DNA of 64,000 nt from Parasedimentitalea maritima (GTDB taxonomy: Bacteria; Pseudomonadota; Alphaproteobacteria; Rhodobacterales; Rhodobacteraceae). Under the pieces are notes generated by a model. It made no database searches. It saw only the letters and a program-made list of their open reading frames with translations, and was not told where the DNA came from. The position numbers and the translations under genes are program-made. The stretch is from positions 496,001-560,000 of the forward strand of contig NZ_VAUA01000001.1 in NCBI RefSeq assembly GCF_005771405.1, given 5' to 3'. This document shows, piece by piece, positions 1 to 8,754 of the stretch (positions are counted from its first letter, which is position 1; each line of letters starts with the position of its first letter).

Positions 1-1148
1 TACTGGAGGACGGTGATGTGGGTGATGCGCTGGAGCGCTTGCGCAGAGCACAAGAGCGATTGAGCCAGGCAATGAAGGACGGGGCCAGCGATCAGGAAAT
101 CGCTGAATTGATGCAAGAGCTGCGCGATGCGACGCAGGACTATATGCGCCAGCTGCAACGTGAAGCCGAAGCCAACGGTGAGATGATGGATCCAGGCGAT
201 ATGCCGGATGATATGATGCAGTTGTCGCAGGATGACCTGCAGGCGATGATGGACCGCATTCAGGAGCTGATGGAGCAGGGCCGCATGGCCGAGGCGGAAC
301 AGGCGCTGCAAGAGCTGCAGGAAATGATGGAAAATATGCGCATGACCAATGCGCAACCTGGTGAAGGTGGCGGCGAAGGTCAGCAGGCGATGGAAGGGCT
401 GGCCGATACACTGCGCGAGCAACAGGGGTTGTCGGATCAGGCGTTTCGCGACTTGCAGGAACAATTTAATCCCGGTGCGCGCAGTGGTGAGAGCGAGGGC
501 AATCAGGGCCGCAATGGTGGTCTGGGGCAGGGCCAAAGCCACGAAGGTGGGCAAGGTGGTCAGAGCCAGCAAGGTCAACAAGGGGACGGCCCAGAAGGCC
601 AGGATGAGGCGACCGGTGAAGAGGGCGGTTCGGGCGGCTCTCAGTCCCAGGGAGATAGCCTTGCAGAGCGCCAGCAGGCTTTACGCCAGGAGCTACAACG
701 CCAGCAAAATGGATTGCCATTGGGCGGAAGCGAAGATGGCGCGGCAGCGCGGCAGTCGTTGGAGGACGCGGGGCGGGCCATGGAAGGGGCAGAACAGGCC
801 TTGAACCAGGGGGATCTTGCCGAAGCGATTGATCGTCAGGCTGAAGCCATGGAGCGGTTACGTGAAGGAATGCGGTCACTGGGCGAAGCGATGGCTGAGC
901 AGCAGCAAGGCCAGTCCAGCAACCAAACTGGACGCAACAGTGCCAGTCAGGGCAACCGGACGGACCCCTTGGGGCGTGATACCCCTGAAGGCCGGGACGG
1001 CGTTGGCGATGATGGCAGTAAGATTGGTGAGGGCAGCGCATATCGCCGGGCCTGGGACCTTTTGGAGGAGATTCGCCGGCGAGCGGACGATCGTGAGCGC
1101 AGCGACGGCGAACGGGGATACCTGCAACGGCTTCTTGATCGGTTCTAA
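1..1148 (+). CDS. DUF4175 / TIGR02302 family low-complexity protein (3' part)
   Basis: The frame is already open at the first complete codon (position 3), so the N-terminal part lies upstream of the window and about 381 residues are visible. The visible part is hydrophilic: long Glu/Gln/Met-rich helical stretches that look like coiled coil, then a Gly/Gln/Ser-rich low-complexity stretch (roughly visible residues 120-220), and a conserved-looking C-terminus (EGSAYRRAWDLLEEIRRRADD...LLDRF). In alphaproteobacteria this tail belongs to the TIGR02302/DUF4175 proteins, large proteins with N-terminal membrane segments and unknown function. The family assignment is from recognition of the C-terminal pattern. 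It is followed by a hairpin and then a convergent gene. Confidence 0.75.
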   Translation, partial: LEDGDVGDALERLRRAQERLSQAMKDGASDQEIAELMQELRDATQDYMRQLQREAEANGEMMDPGDMPDDMMQLSQDDLQAMMDRIQELMEQGRMAEAEQALQELQEMMENMRMTNAQPGEGGGEGQQAMEGLADTLREQQGLSDQAFRDLQEQFNPGARSGESEGNQGRNGGLGQGQSHEGGQGGQSQQGQQGDGPEGQDEATGEEGGSGGSQSQGDSLAERQQALRQELQRQQNGLPLGGSEDGAAARQSLEDAGRAMEGAEQALNQGDLAEAIDRQAEAMERLREGMRSLGEAMAEQQQGQSSNQTGRNSASQGNRTDPLGRDTPEGRDGVGDDGSKIGEGSAYRRAWDLLEEIRRRADDRERSDGERGYLQRLLDRF

Positions 1149-1156
1149 AAAGATGC

Positions 1157-1176
1157 GGTGCGTGCAAGCACGCACC
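1157..1176 (+). terminator. perfect hairpin after the DUF4175 gene
   Basis: GGTGCGTGC-AA-GCACGCACC, a 9-bp perfect stem 9 bases after the stop codon. There is no strong T tract, so termination is an inference. It lies between two convergent genes. Confidence 0.5.
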
Positions 1177-1244
1177 CTACATATTTGGACAGCGTATTAT
1201 TGCTGAACCGTGATCGGTGAAGCGTGCGGAGACCGCTCAGTTGG

Positions 1245-2147
1245 TTACTGTGAATTGCTTACCTTGGCATCCAGCCACAATCGGGCCTGATCAACCATCG
1301 CGACATAGGAGCTGAGGTAGGGGTCGGCCTGTGGCAAGGTTTCAGCAATCTGACGCGCATTGGCATAGATCATTACGAGCGCCAGAACCAAGATCAGAAC
1401 AACGGCAAATCCACGCGAAAACCCGCTTTTCCGTTGGGTTGGGAGTGGATGGTCCGTCGTGTCGCTGGCTGCGACCGCCGGGTTGCTCCCTGCCCGTAAA
1501 GTTGAATTTATTTCTTCGATATCGGGCAACAGACCGCGCCGTGAGCCGCTCTCAGCAGCAGCCAGAAGAGCAGGGTTTTCCCCTTTCATCCGCGCCATGC
1601 GATCACGAGCTTGATTCGCACGGCGAGATGTTTCATCGCTGGAATCGGTTTCTAACGCTATTTCCGGCTGGTCTTCCAATTCGGCGCTTTCTGCAGCGCG
1701 TAACTGGGCTTCGCGTTCAGCCTCTTCGCGCAGGATGCCCGTGACTGACGGATCCATCCCACGCGCCAGACCTAAGGTATGTTGCGGAGCTTCCTCTATA
1801 GGATCCTCGGCTTCAGATTCCGGTTCCGAAATGTGGTCCGGCTCCGGCTCTGGTGAGTGTTCGGGGCCTGAACTGTCATCAGTGAGCGCATCTTGCTCCA
1901 CTGCAACAGCATCGTCTTCGGTGACAGGTGGTTTGGCTTCCGCCTCTGCTTCGGCAGGAGTGGGTTCGGGTGCGGGCTCAGATGATTCAACCGGAGCTTC
2001 GTTAGGAACCTCAGCCGTGGTAGTGTTGGAACCGGCCTGATACCAGGTATCACCGCAGTTGGAGCACTGTACGTCGCGACCTTCGGAGGGGATGACCTCG
2101 TCTGGAACCTCGTACTGGGCTTCGCAATTTGGACATGTCAGCCGCAT
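1245..2147 (-). CDS. Zinc-ribbon (MJ0042-type) single-pass membrane protein
   Basis: About 300 residues. The N-terminus holds a zinc ribbon with Cys5/Cys8 and Cys28/Cys31 (CPNC...CSNC), the MJ0042-type finger that starts many alphaproteobacterial proteins of this kind. A long acidic, Pro/Glu-rich, low-complexity linker follows (about 45-135), then a charged region, one transmembrane helix near residues 246-264 and a short C-terminal tail. The open frame extends a further 63 codons upstream, but the ATG at 2147 has a good ribosome-binding site (GGAG) and begins directly at the zinc ribbon, so I chose it. It is divergent from ftsE. The function is unknown; a cytoplasmic zinc finger tethered to the membrane is what the sequence shows. 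Confidence 0.8.
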   Translation of the reverse strand: MRLTCPNCEAQYEVPDEVIPSEGRDVQCSNCGDTWYQAGSNTTTAEVPNEAPVESSEPAPEPTPAEAEAEAKPPVTEDDAVAVEQDALTDDSSGPEHSPEPEPDHISEPESEAEDPIEEAPQHTLGLARGMDPSVTGILREEAEREAQLRAAESAELEDQPEIALETDSSDETSRRANQARDRMARMKGENPALLAAAESGSRRGLLPDIEEINSTLRAGSNPAVAASDTTDHPLPTQRKSGFSRGFAVVLILVLALVMIYANARQIAETLPQADPYLSSYVAMVDQARLWLDAKVSNSQ

Positions 2148-2348
2148 TCTGTCTCTCCTGGACGCTAAGTCCCTGCCGGATGCTATTTTTGTTAAGCGAC
2201 CATAGGCAGTTCCGGGCTGCCAAGAAAGAGGCAATTCACCCGTGATTGGGCTAGGTTGTTTCGTCGGGGATTGCGCGCAACAGCACCTGCCCATTGAAAC
2301 TACCCCGACACTGAGGCACAACAGCCTGAATACCATCAGGGGGCAACC

Positions 2349-3026
2349 GTGATCGAGCTGGACAATGTAGGCTATAACTATGGTGGTGGAGAGCTGCTGA
2401 CCAATGTGTCAGCGCAGCTGTCGCCAGGGTCGTTCCATTTTCTCACCGGTCCCTCGGGCGCGGGCAAAACAACGCTGTTAAAGCTGTGTTATGGGGCTCT
2501 TAGCCCAACTTCGGGGCGAGTAAGAGCGTTCAATATGGACGTCAAAGGGCTGGATCGGAACCAGATGGCTCTGCTACGGCGTCGAATTGGTGTCGTGCAT
2601 CAGGATTGTAGGTTCTTGGACCACCTGCCGGTGAAGGAGAACATTGCCTTACCGCTGACAGTTGCGGGCAAAGACCTAAGTCAGGAACAGGACAATTTGC
2701 AGGAATTGCTCAATTGGGTGGGCCTTTCCGAGAGAGCACATGCCAATCCGCCGGAATTGTCAGGTGGCGAGCGTCAGCGCGCAGCGCTGGCGCGGGCTGT
2801 GATATTATCGCCTGAAGTGATTATTGCCGATGAACCAACTGGTAACGTTGATTGGGAAATGTCCCAACGCCTGCTGCAGCTGCTGGTCGAGCTGAACCGT
2901 ATGGGCAAGACTATTCTGGTTGCCACCCATGATCTGGCGCTGATCCGGGCCGCCAAAAATCAGGTGCAGACACGGGTGCTGCGGATTTCTGACAAGCGAC
3001 TGCAACTGGCAGGAGCAGACCTATGA
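2349..3026 (+). CDS. ftsE: Cell division ATP-binding protein FtsE
   Basis: ABC ATPase of 225 residues. FtsE with FtsX forms an inner-membrane complex that couples the divisome to peptidoglycan hydrolase activation. Visible motifs are Walker A GPSGAGKTT (34-42), the signature LSGGE (137-141) and Walker B VIIADEPT (157-163); length is normal for FtsE. The start is a GTG. The gene overlaps ftsX by 4 bases (ATGA), so the two are probably translationally coupled. The FtsE call rests on the partner gene as well as the sequence, since LolD-like ATPases look similar. Confidence 0.95.
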   Translation: MIELDNVGYNYGGGELLTNVSAQLSPGSFHFLTGPSGAGKTTLLKLCYGALSPTSGRVRAFNMDVKGLDRNQMALLRRRIGVVHQDCRFLDHLPVKENIALPLTVAGKDLSQEQDNLQELLNWVGLSERAHANPPELSGGERQRAALARAVILSPEVIIADEPTGNVDWEMSQRLLQLLVELNRMGKTILVATHDLALIRAAKNQVQTRVLRISDKRLQLAGADL

Positions 3027-3922
3027 GCGGTGGGCGTATTCGCAGGTTGGTCGTTGGGGACGCACAAGCCGATCGGGTGGTGCCTCCCAGTGGGTTCACC
3101 GCACAGCTGACGCTGTTTGTCGCGGCTGCGATGGCTTTTCTGGCAGTGTTTGCGCTGGCGCTGTCGCTTGCGTCAGGCCGATTGGCGGATCGCTGGGCGG
3201 ATGAGTTGGCACGCGCGGCCACGCTACGCATCAACGCACCGGCAGACCAGCGGGCAGCACAAACGCAGGCTGCATTGACCGTATTGCAACAAACACCGGG
3301 TGTTGCCTCGGCAAGGGCGCTGACAGCGGATGAGCAAGCGGCGCTATTGGCGCCCTGGTTTGGTGCCGAGCTGCCGCTGGACAGCCTGCCTGTGCCTCAG
3401 TTGATTGAGGTGCTGGAGACCGAAAGCGGGTATGACGAGACAGGGCTGCGATTGCGCCTTCAGGCTGAAGTGCCCGGCGCGGTGCTGGATGACCATAGCC
3501 GCTGGCGCAAGCCGCTGGTTGACGCGGCGCGAAGCCTGCGCCGTCTTGGACTGTTTTCGATCCTTTTGATTGGGGGCGCCATGGCTGGCATGATCACCCT
3601 TGCTGCCAATGCGGCTCTGGCTGCCAATGCGCAGGTGATCGAGGTCTTGCGGCTGGTTGGCGCACAGGACAGCTATATCGCGCATGCCTTTGTGCGCCGG
3701 TTTACCTTGCGGGCTTTGATTGGCTGTGGTGTTGGCGTCGTGTTGGGTATGATCGGGGTCTGGCTGATGCCTGCCGCGTCCCAAGAGGGCGGATTTCTGA
3801 CTGGGTTGGGATTTGTGGGCTGGGGGTGGTTGATGCCGCTGGCTATACCAGTGCTGGGCGCTGTGGTTGCCTTTGTCGCGACCAGTCGTGCCGCTAAGAA
3901 AAGATTGGGAGCTTTGACGTGA
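3023..3922 (+). CDS. ftsX: Cell division protein FtsX
   Basis: Inner-membrane partner of FtsE, 299 residues. A short cytoplasmic N-terminus is followed by a transmembrane helix near 28-50, a periplasmic domain of about 120 residues, then three more helices (about 175-200, 225-247, 265-290), the four-helix FtsX/permease layout. The C-terminal helices fit the FtsX-like permease domain ('AANAQVIEVLRLVGAQDSYI' is characteristic). It overlaps ftsE by 4 bases and its stop overlaps the next gene, so ftsE-ftsX-plsC-PPOX read as one operon. Confidence 0.93.
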   Translation: MSGGRIRRLVVGDAQADRVVPPSGFTAQLTLFVAAAMAFLAVFALALSLASGRLADRWADELARAATLRINAPADQRAAQTQAALTVLQQTPGVASARALTADEQAALLAPWFGAELPLDSLPVPQLIEVLETESGYDETGLRLRLQAEVPGAVLDDHSRWRKPLVDAARSLRRLGLFSILLIGGAMAGMITLAANAALAANAQVIEVLRLVGAQDSYIAHAFVRRFTLRALIGCGVGVVLGMIGVWLMPAASQEGGFLTGLGFVGWGWLMPLAIPVLGAVVAFVATSRAAKKRLGALT

Positions 3923-4662
3923 TGACACCTCTTCAGCGGTTTAGAGCGCTGCTGTTCAGTGTGCAGATGTATCCGATGATGTTTGTCATTGGCTTGGTGT
4001 TTGCACCCTGGGCGATCTTCAGCAAAACTGGTGCAAGGGTGTGCTGCAAGACCTACTCGCGCTGGATTTTCTGGACTGCGCGCTGGATGGTTGGCATTCG
4101 CTGCGAAGTACGCGGCACGCCACCTGAGGGAGAAGTCCTGATTGCTGCCAAGCATCAGTCGTTCCTGGACATCATGATGATTTTTACCGCGCTGCCGACC
4201 GCCAAATTCATTATGAAAAAGGAAATCCTTCGCACCCCGGTGATTGGCCAATATGCCAAATTGTTGGACTGTGTGGCCGTTGACCGAGGCAAACGTGGCG
4301 CTGCCATTGAAAAGATGGTGCGGGACGTGGATGCTGGCCGACAGGAAGCAGGGCAGCTGATTATTTATGCGCAGGGGACCCGCGTCAAGCCGGGCGTTAA
4401 GGCCGACTATAAGGTTGGCACCGGTGTGCTGTACGAACAATTGCAACAGACCTGTGTTCCAGTTGCTACCAATGTGGGGGTGATGTGGCCACGCAAGGGC
4501 ATAGCGCGGCACCCCGGCGTCGCTGTGGTTGAGTTTCTGGATCCAATTGAACCAGGGATGAACCGCAAGGAATTTATGAAAACACTAGAGCAGCGTGTCG
4601 AAGAACGTTCTGATGAACTGATGCGTGAAGCGGGGTTTGAGCCAGATGGATTACATCAGTAG
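3919..4662 (+). CDS. plsC: 1-acyl-sn-glycerol-3-phosphate acyltransferase
   Basis: Membrane-associated acyltransferase of 247 residues, expected to acylate lysophosphatidic acid to phosphatidic acid in phospholipid synthesis. The catalytic HX4D motif is HQSFLD (79-84), following a hydrophobic N-terminus (about 15-35). The usual FPEGTR substrate-binding motif appears as YAQGTR, with Glu replaced by Gln, a variation I believe is common in this group. The start is either GTG 3919 or ATG 3922; both overlap the ftsX stop. It is the third gene of the ftsEX operon, linking division and membrane synthesis by transcription at least. Confidence 0.88.
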   Translation: MMTPLQRFRALLFSVQMYPMMFVIGLVFAPWAIFSKTGARVCCKTYSRWIFWTARWMVGIRCEVRGTPPEGEVLIAAKHQSFLDIMMIFTALPTAKFIMKKEILRTPVIGQYAKLLDCVAVDRGKRGAAIEKMVRDVDAGRQEAGQLIIYAQGTRVKPGVKADYKVGTGVLYEQLQQTCVPVATNVGVMWPRKGIARHPGVAVVEFLDPIEPGMNRKEFMKTLEQRVEERSDELMREAGFEPDGLHQ

Positions 4663-5254
4663 CGTTGATGAACTAGAAGGCCTGTATGGCAAAGTTGGAG
4701 CTCCATCCTTGCGCAAGGTTGCACGGCGGATGACGCCGACCTATCGGAAATGGATCTTGGCCTCGCGCCTGTGTATGTTGACGACTGTTGGCCCAGAAGG
4801 CACGGATGACACGCCACGCGGCGATGATGGGCCCGTGGTACTGGAGCTGGATCCCGGCACATTGGCGCTGCCGGATTGGCGGGGCAATAACCGGCTGGAC
4901 AGCCTGCGCAACATCGTGCGCGATGGCCGGGTGTCACTGATGTTCCTTGTGCAGGGTTCGAATAACGTGGTGCGCGTCAATGGGCATGCGCGGGTAACTG
5001 CAGATCAGGAACTGCGCGCGCGGTTTGAGAAGACGACGGGCAAGCTGCCGGCCACCATCACTGTGATTGCCATAGATGAAATATACATCCAATGCGCCCG
5101 CGCCCTGATGCGGGCTGGAACCTGGAATGGTCAGGATCACAGTCAGGATTTGCCCAAAGTGGGCGACATCCTGGCAGAGATGACCAATGGCGAAGAGGGT
5201 GGGCAACCTTATGACGATGCATGGGGCGCGCGAGCTGCCGCAACAATGTGGTAA
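4646..5254 (+). CDS. PPOX-type FMN-binding flavoprotein (pyridoxamine 5'-phosphate oxidase family)
   Basis: About 202 residues with the split-barrel flavin-binding pattern of the pyridoxamine phosphate oxidase superfamily: a region around 'LTTVGPEGTDDTPRGD' followed by 'RDGRVSLMFLVQGSNNVVRVNGHARVTAD'. It resembles the MSMEG_1061-type PPOX proteins, whose substrates are mostly undefined. The longest frame starts at 4625, but the ATG at 4646 (MDYISS) gives the normal family start and overlaps the end of plsC by 17 bases. It is the last gene of the ftsE-ftsX-plsC operon. Flavin-dependent reductase or oxidase activity is inferred from the fold only. Confidence 0.8.
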   Translation: MDYISSVDELEGLYGKVGAPSLRKVARRMTPTYRKWILASRLCMLTTVGPEGTDDTPRGDDGPVVLELDPGTLALPDWRGNNRLDSLRNIVRDGRVSLMFLVQGSNNVVRVNGHARVTADQELRARFEKTTGKLPATITVIAIDEIYIQCARALMRAGTWNGQDHSQDLPKVGDILAEMTNGEEGGQPYDDAWGARAAATMW

Positions 5255-5329
5255 TCACACCCGCGGAATTAGCGATCAGACTGGCGTAAACAGCTACCGC
5301 TGCTGAATTGAAGAGTTAGGAATACGAGA

Positions 5330-6265
5330 ATGACGCTGGCGCCCGTTCTGATATCAATCGCTCCGATTTTTCTTCTTATTGTTCTGGGGTATTTGCTGCG
5401 CCGGAACGGCATTCCGAATGTTGAGTTCTGGAACCTGAACGACAAGCTGGTCTACTGGGTGTTGATGCCCGCGCTGCTGTTCTACAAAACGTCGACGATT
5501 GAACTGTCCCCCGGGTTGGTCGGATCCTATTCGGTGGTCATCATCGGTGGTATGGCTACTGCGTTGGTGTTTGGGCTTGGCGCGGCCAAACTGGCTGGAT
5601 TGCCGGGGAGCAGCGCCAGTTCGGTGATGCAGGGTGCAGCCCGTCACAACGCCTTTATTGCGCTTTCGATCGCAGGGAGCCTGTTTGGTTCAGATGGCCT
5701 GTCACTGGGTGCGCTGGCAATGGCGCTTCTTATTCCAGTTACGAATCTGGCTGTTGTTCCGTTGATGGTGGTACTGAATAAAGGCGAGAGCGAAGGAAAT
5801 GTGCTGCTAATGGTGCTGCGCGATCTGACCCGTAACCCGTTAATTGTGTCCGTGCTGGCGGGGGTGTCCTTTAACATTCTGGGGGCTGGCGAAGTCCCGG
5901 TTCTGCACGACACAACCCGGCTGCTTGGAAACGCGGCGCTGCCTATCGTATTGATGTGTGTTGGTGCAAATCTACGGTTGCGCGCCATGCAGGCCTCGAC
6001 TTTGCCGCTGGCACTTTCGATCTGCGGCAAGTTCATCGTGTTCCCATTGATCACTGTGCTTTTGGCGCGATTTTTCGGACTTACGGAGCTTGAAACATTT
6101 GTTGCCGTGCTGTTCGCGGCTTCGCCTACTGCATCAGCATCTTATACTCTGGCCCGGCAAATGGGGGGCGACGCGCCCCTGATGGCTGCAATCACCACTA
6201 TTCAAACTGCACTGGCATTCCTTACTCTGCCGGTGTGGCTGTTGCTGGTGGAGCAGCTTTTCTAA
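5330..6265 (+). CDS. AEC family transporter
   Basis: Integral membrane protein of 311 residues with about ten hydrophobic helices and no soluble domain. The pattern matches the auxin efflux carrier (AEC) family: an N-terminal 'LVLGYLLRRNGIPN' segment, 'GAARHNAFIALSIAGSLFG' in the middle, and a C-terminal 'FAASPTASASYTLARQMGGD' motif near the final helices. Bacterial members export or import small organic acids or amino acids; the substrate cannot be read here. It is a single gene, 75 bases after the previous operon, with a likely terminator behind it. Confidence 0.88.
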   Translation: MTLAPVLISIAPIFLLIVLGYLLRRNGIPNVEFWNLNDKLVYWVLMPALLFYKTSTIELSPGLVGSYSVVIIGGMATALVFGLGAAKLAGLPGSSASSVMQGAARHNAFIALSIAGSLFGSDGLSLGALAMALLIPVTNLAVVPLMVVLNKGESEGNVLLMVLRDLTRNPLIVSVLAGVSFNILGAGEVPVLHDTTRLLGNAALPIVLMCVGANLRLRAMQASTLPLALSICGKFIVFPLITVLLARFFGLTELETFVAVLFAASPTASASYTLARQMGGDAPLMAAITTIQTALAFLTLPVWLLLVEQLF

Positions 6266-6275
6266 GTATCAGTTC

Positions 6276-6305
6276 GGAAGGTAACCCATGGGTTACCCCC
6301 TTTGT
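6276..6305. terminator. Convergent terminator-like palindrome
   Basis: GGTAACCC-AT-GGGTTACC (6280-6297) is a perfect 18-base palindrome followed by CCCTTTGTT. It sits between the convergent AEC transporter and EthD genes and could terminate either strand. Confidence 0.6.
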
Positions 6306-6323
6306 TGAGTATTGGTGCTCAGC

Positions 6324-6632
6324 TTAGCTGATGACTTCGCCAATCAGCATCTGCGGCTGAACATTGGTGAAATTGGCGATGTCGGCCAGTACCGGCGGCG
6401 CGGCCGCCATTGAGGCATTCAGCGCATCTTGGTTTTCGAACACCAAAGTTGCCACAGCATAGATCCCTGGTGGAGTATCTGGGCCGCCAGCCAACCCTTT
6501 GGTGACAAACATGGTTTCTATGTGTTCGCCCATATGTTCGCCAACTAGGTCGAAATGTGTGGTGGTGTAATAGCTGTAATCAAACGTAGTGCCTTCGCTG
6601 ATTGGATAAATCACTTGAAGAGAAACGGCCAT
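6324..6632 (-). CDS. EthD family protein
   Basis: Small single-domain protein of 102 residues with the EthD / dimeric alpha-beta barrel pattern: it starts 'MAVSLQVIYPISEGTTFDYSYYTTTHFDLV' and carries 'GGPDTPPGIYAVATLVFENQDALNASM' typical of the family. EthD was named from an ETBE-degradation gene cluster, but most members have no assigned reaction. The start has an AAGGA ribosome-binding site. It is a monocistronic gene; no partner gene suggests its role. Confidence 0.85.
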   Translation of the reverse strand: MAVSLQVIYPISEGTTFDYSYYTTTHFDLVGEHMGEHIETMFVTKGLAGGPDTPPGIYAVATLVFENQDALNASMAAAPPVLADIANFTNVQPQMLIGEVIS

Positions 6633-7022
6633 GGCATGTCCTTCCTGAACGGGTACGAGTTAAGAAACAGAGTCTAACTAGAGCGCAAATAGTGCGTTCG
6701 GCCAAATGAAAAAGAACAATCGGAGTTTGGATCTATCTACAGAACGTCCCCCATATTCGCGGTCGAGCAGAGATCGGTGATGGAAAACACACGTTTTCAG
6801 GGTTCCATTGCAGGCGGTATTACTGACCAAGATCAGGCCGATTAAACCAATCTACTGCAGTACGGAACTGGACCTAAGGAGGGAATTTCGCCTCCATGCC
6901 GTGATTTTGCCGCAGTGATATCCTAGGGAGAGTCTAGCCTGGAGCCAAAACACATAATTCAGGACAATCGACAGTAAAACCATCAGCGGCAGTGCAGACC
7001 GAGGCTGCGGAATAGGGATCAG
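6633..7022. other. 390-bp intergenic region, nothing recognised
   Basis: This lies between the divergent EthD and hydroxylase genes and should hold both promoters. I found no convincing ORF, RNA or repeated motif in it. Confidence 0.6.
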
Positions 7023-8051
7023 ATGCAGGTGATTTTTGACTTTTTATCGTATTACTTAGACTATGCTGCGGGCGTATTTCTGCATTTCGCCGATCCTAAG
7101 CAGCGGATTTTCTACGTCTATATCGCAACATCTGTTCTGGCGGCTTTTGCGATCTATCTGGTACATCGCAGGAAAGGCGCAGCGGGCACAGAGGCCGAGG
7201 GATCTTTCCTGGCTTTCCTTTTTCCCAAATCAGTCTGGCGTCACCCCTCCGCCTGGTTGGATCTGCGGTACTTCGTTTTTCACAAGCTGATAGGTCACTT
7301 CATTTTATTTGGCTTTCTGGCTTTCATGTCGGCCACGTGTTTTCGCTGGGTCACTGGCCAGTCTCTGACGTCGATTCCATCAAATGCCGGGACCTCAGCC
7401 AGCCTGCTGCTGACCATTGGCTATATGTTTGTCACCATTATGTTTGGGGATCTGATCGGCTATACAGTGCACTACCTGCAGCACAAAGTCCCAATTCTGT
7501 GGGAATTTCACAAGGTTCACCACAGTGCAGAGGTCATGCATCCGATATCGAACTACCGGGAACACCCGGTGGATAACCTGTTTTATACGTTTAGCATTGG
7601 TGCGGGATATGGTGTGGTGATCGGGCTATCTTACAACTTGATTGGTTACCTGCCAAATACGCCAACCATTCTGGGCGTTCCGCTGTTGATGTTCCTGTTC
7701 AATATCCTGGCCTACAATCTACGCCATTCGCATATCTGGCTACGCTGGCCGGGGCGCTGGTCAATGGTGTTCCCATCTCCAGCACATCACCATGTGCATC
7801 ATAGCTGCCATCCAGACCACTTTGACAAGAACTTCGCCTTTATCTTCCCAATCTGGGACGTGATTTTTGGCACCTACATCATGCCCGAGGACAACCGGGA
7901 TGTGAAATTTGGGGTGGCTGGAATGAAATCGATGGAGATGGACAGTTGTTGGAAACTGTATTCGGTTCCCTTTGTCAAAGCGGGGAAGCGACTGCGTAAG
8001 TCATTCAGAACCCAAAGCGGCAAACAGGCCAAGACTGGTCAGCAGAAATAA
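7023..8051 (+). CDS. Sterol desaturase / fatty acid hydroxylase family protein
   Basis: Membrane di-iron oxygenase family protein of 342 residues. Several hydrophobic helices surround the histidine clusters expected for the non-haem di-iron site: HYLQH (about 157-161), HKVHH (about 169-173) and HHHVHH (about 259-264). These bind iron in C4-sterol oxidase, fatty acid hydroxylase and related enzymes. The substrate cannot be told; hydroxylation of a membrane lipid is the likeliest role. Upstream GGGA serves as ribosome-binding site. It is a single gene with its own terminator. Confidence 0.85.
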   Translation: MQVIFDFLSYYLDYAAGVFLHFADPKQRIFYVYIATSVLAAFAIYLVHRRKGAAGTEAEGSFLAFLFPKSVWRHPSAWLDLRYFVFHKLIGHFILFGFLAFMSATCFRWVTGQSLTSIPSNAGTSASLLLTIGYMFVTIMFGDLIGYTVHYLQHKVPILWEFHKVHHSAEVMHPISNYREHPVDNLFYTFSIGAGYGVVIGLSYNLIGYLPNTPTILGVPLLMFLFNILAYNLRHSHIWLRWPGRWSMVFPSPAHHHVHHSCHPDHFDKNFAFIFPIWDVIFGTYIMPEDNRDVKFGVAGMKSMEMDSCWKLYSVPFVKAGKRLRKSFRTQSGKQAKTGQQK

Positions 8052-8053
8052 GG

Positions 8054-8083
8054 AAGGGCGGCGCGTTGAAGCCGCCTTTATTG
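8054..8083 (+). terminator. Rho-independent terminator of the hydroxylase gene
   Basis: GGCGGC-GCGTTGAA-GCCGCC followed by TTTATT, starting 3 bases after the stop codon of the hydroxylase gene. Confidence 0.75.
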
Positions 8084-8152
8084 TCTGGATCACGCACCCA
8101 CATTGAAATGAGCTAACAAGATGGGTGCGGCGGAAATTGGGGACATCACAGA

Positions 8153-8608
8153 TTAGTCCTGATCATAGTTGTATCCTGACCAGGCAGACCACCCATCTGC
8201 AAAGTGATAGACATCGGTGTAGCCCCAGGTCAGTGCTTTGGCGCTGGCGATGGCTGAACGATCACAGGCTGAGTGGTTGCAGTAGAACACGATTTTCTGA
8301 TTTTGCATGGCGTGCTCAGCCAGGCTTTCCTTGGAAAATTGAGAGTTCAGTTCAAGACCGACTGCGCCTCGGATATGCGCTTGGTCGTATCTCCAGGTGG
8401 ATCTGAGGTCGATAAACACCGCGCCTTTTTGATAGAGCCCATGCGCCTCCAGATGGTCGATGCGTTTTGCACCATCCACCATATACTCTAGCGTATCCGT
8501 CTTTGTAATGAGGGCTTCGTAGTCTGAGTTTGTCTGCGCAAAAACTGGCAGTGTATTGCCAAGAATTATCGCGCAGGTCAGAGACGCAGCAGCTAACAGT
8601 TTCTGCAT
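8153..8608 (-). CDS. Periplasmic rhodanese-like domain protein
   Basis: 151 residues with a signal peptide (MQKLLAAASLTCAIILGNTLPVFA, cleavage near 25) and one rhodanese fold. The active-site loop 'CNHSACDRS' (about 110-118) has the catalytic cysteine, and 'AVFIDLRSTWRYDQAHIRGAVGL' is the classic rhodanese entry motif. Periplasmic sulfur transfer or thiol chemistry is likely; the donor and acceptor are unknown. The start has GGAG 7-10 bases upstream. It is a single gene, convergent with the hydroxylase. Confidence 0.87.
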   Translation of the reverse strand: MQKLLAAASLTCAIILGNTLPVFAQTNSDYEALITKTDTLEYMVDGAKRIDHLEAHGLYQKGAVFIDLRSTWRYDQAHIRGAVGLELNSQFSKESLAEHAMQNQKIVFYCNHSACDRSAIASAKALTWGYTDVYHFADGWSAWSGYNYDQD

Positions 8609-8699
8609 TTCATATCTCCTTTGTACGTATATGAGGCAAACTAGCTGGAAGCGGTCGTAGGCCCAGAAGTTTGTTCGGTAAGGGTGAGCGGGCCGGAAA

Positions 8700-8732
8700 A
8701 CAAAAAAGGCAGCCCCGATTGGGACTGCCTTT
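8700..8732 (-). terminator. Rho-independent terminator of the sucCDAB-lpd operon
   Basis: Read on the minus strand: GGCAGTCCC-AATC-GGGGCTGCC followed by TTTTTTGTTTT, just downstream of lpd. This marks the end of the large TCA operon. Confidence 0.85.
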
Positions 8733-8754
8733 AGCTCGTGTCTGTCTTAACTGC

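Noticed and set aside
466-1167. 233-residue minus-strand frame over the DUF4175 gene
   Set aside because: Antisense of a low-complexity region, and in conflict with the coding frame.
4117-4400. PlsC motif YAQGTR lacking the usual Glu read as an inactive enzyme
   Set aside because: HX4D and the rest of the fold are intact, and Gln at this position is, to my knowledge, seen in related acyltransferases.
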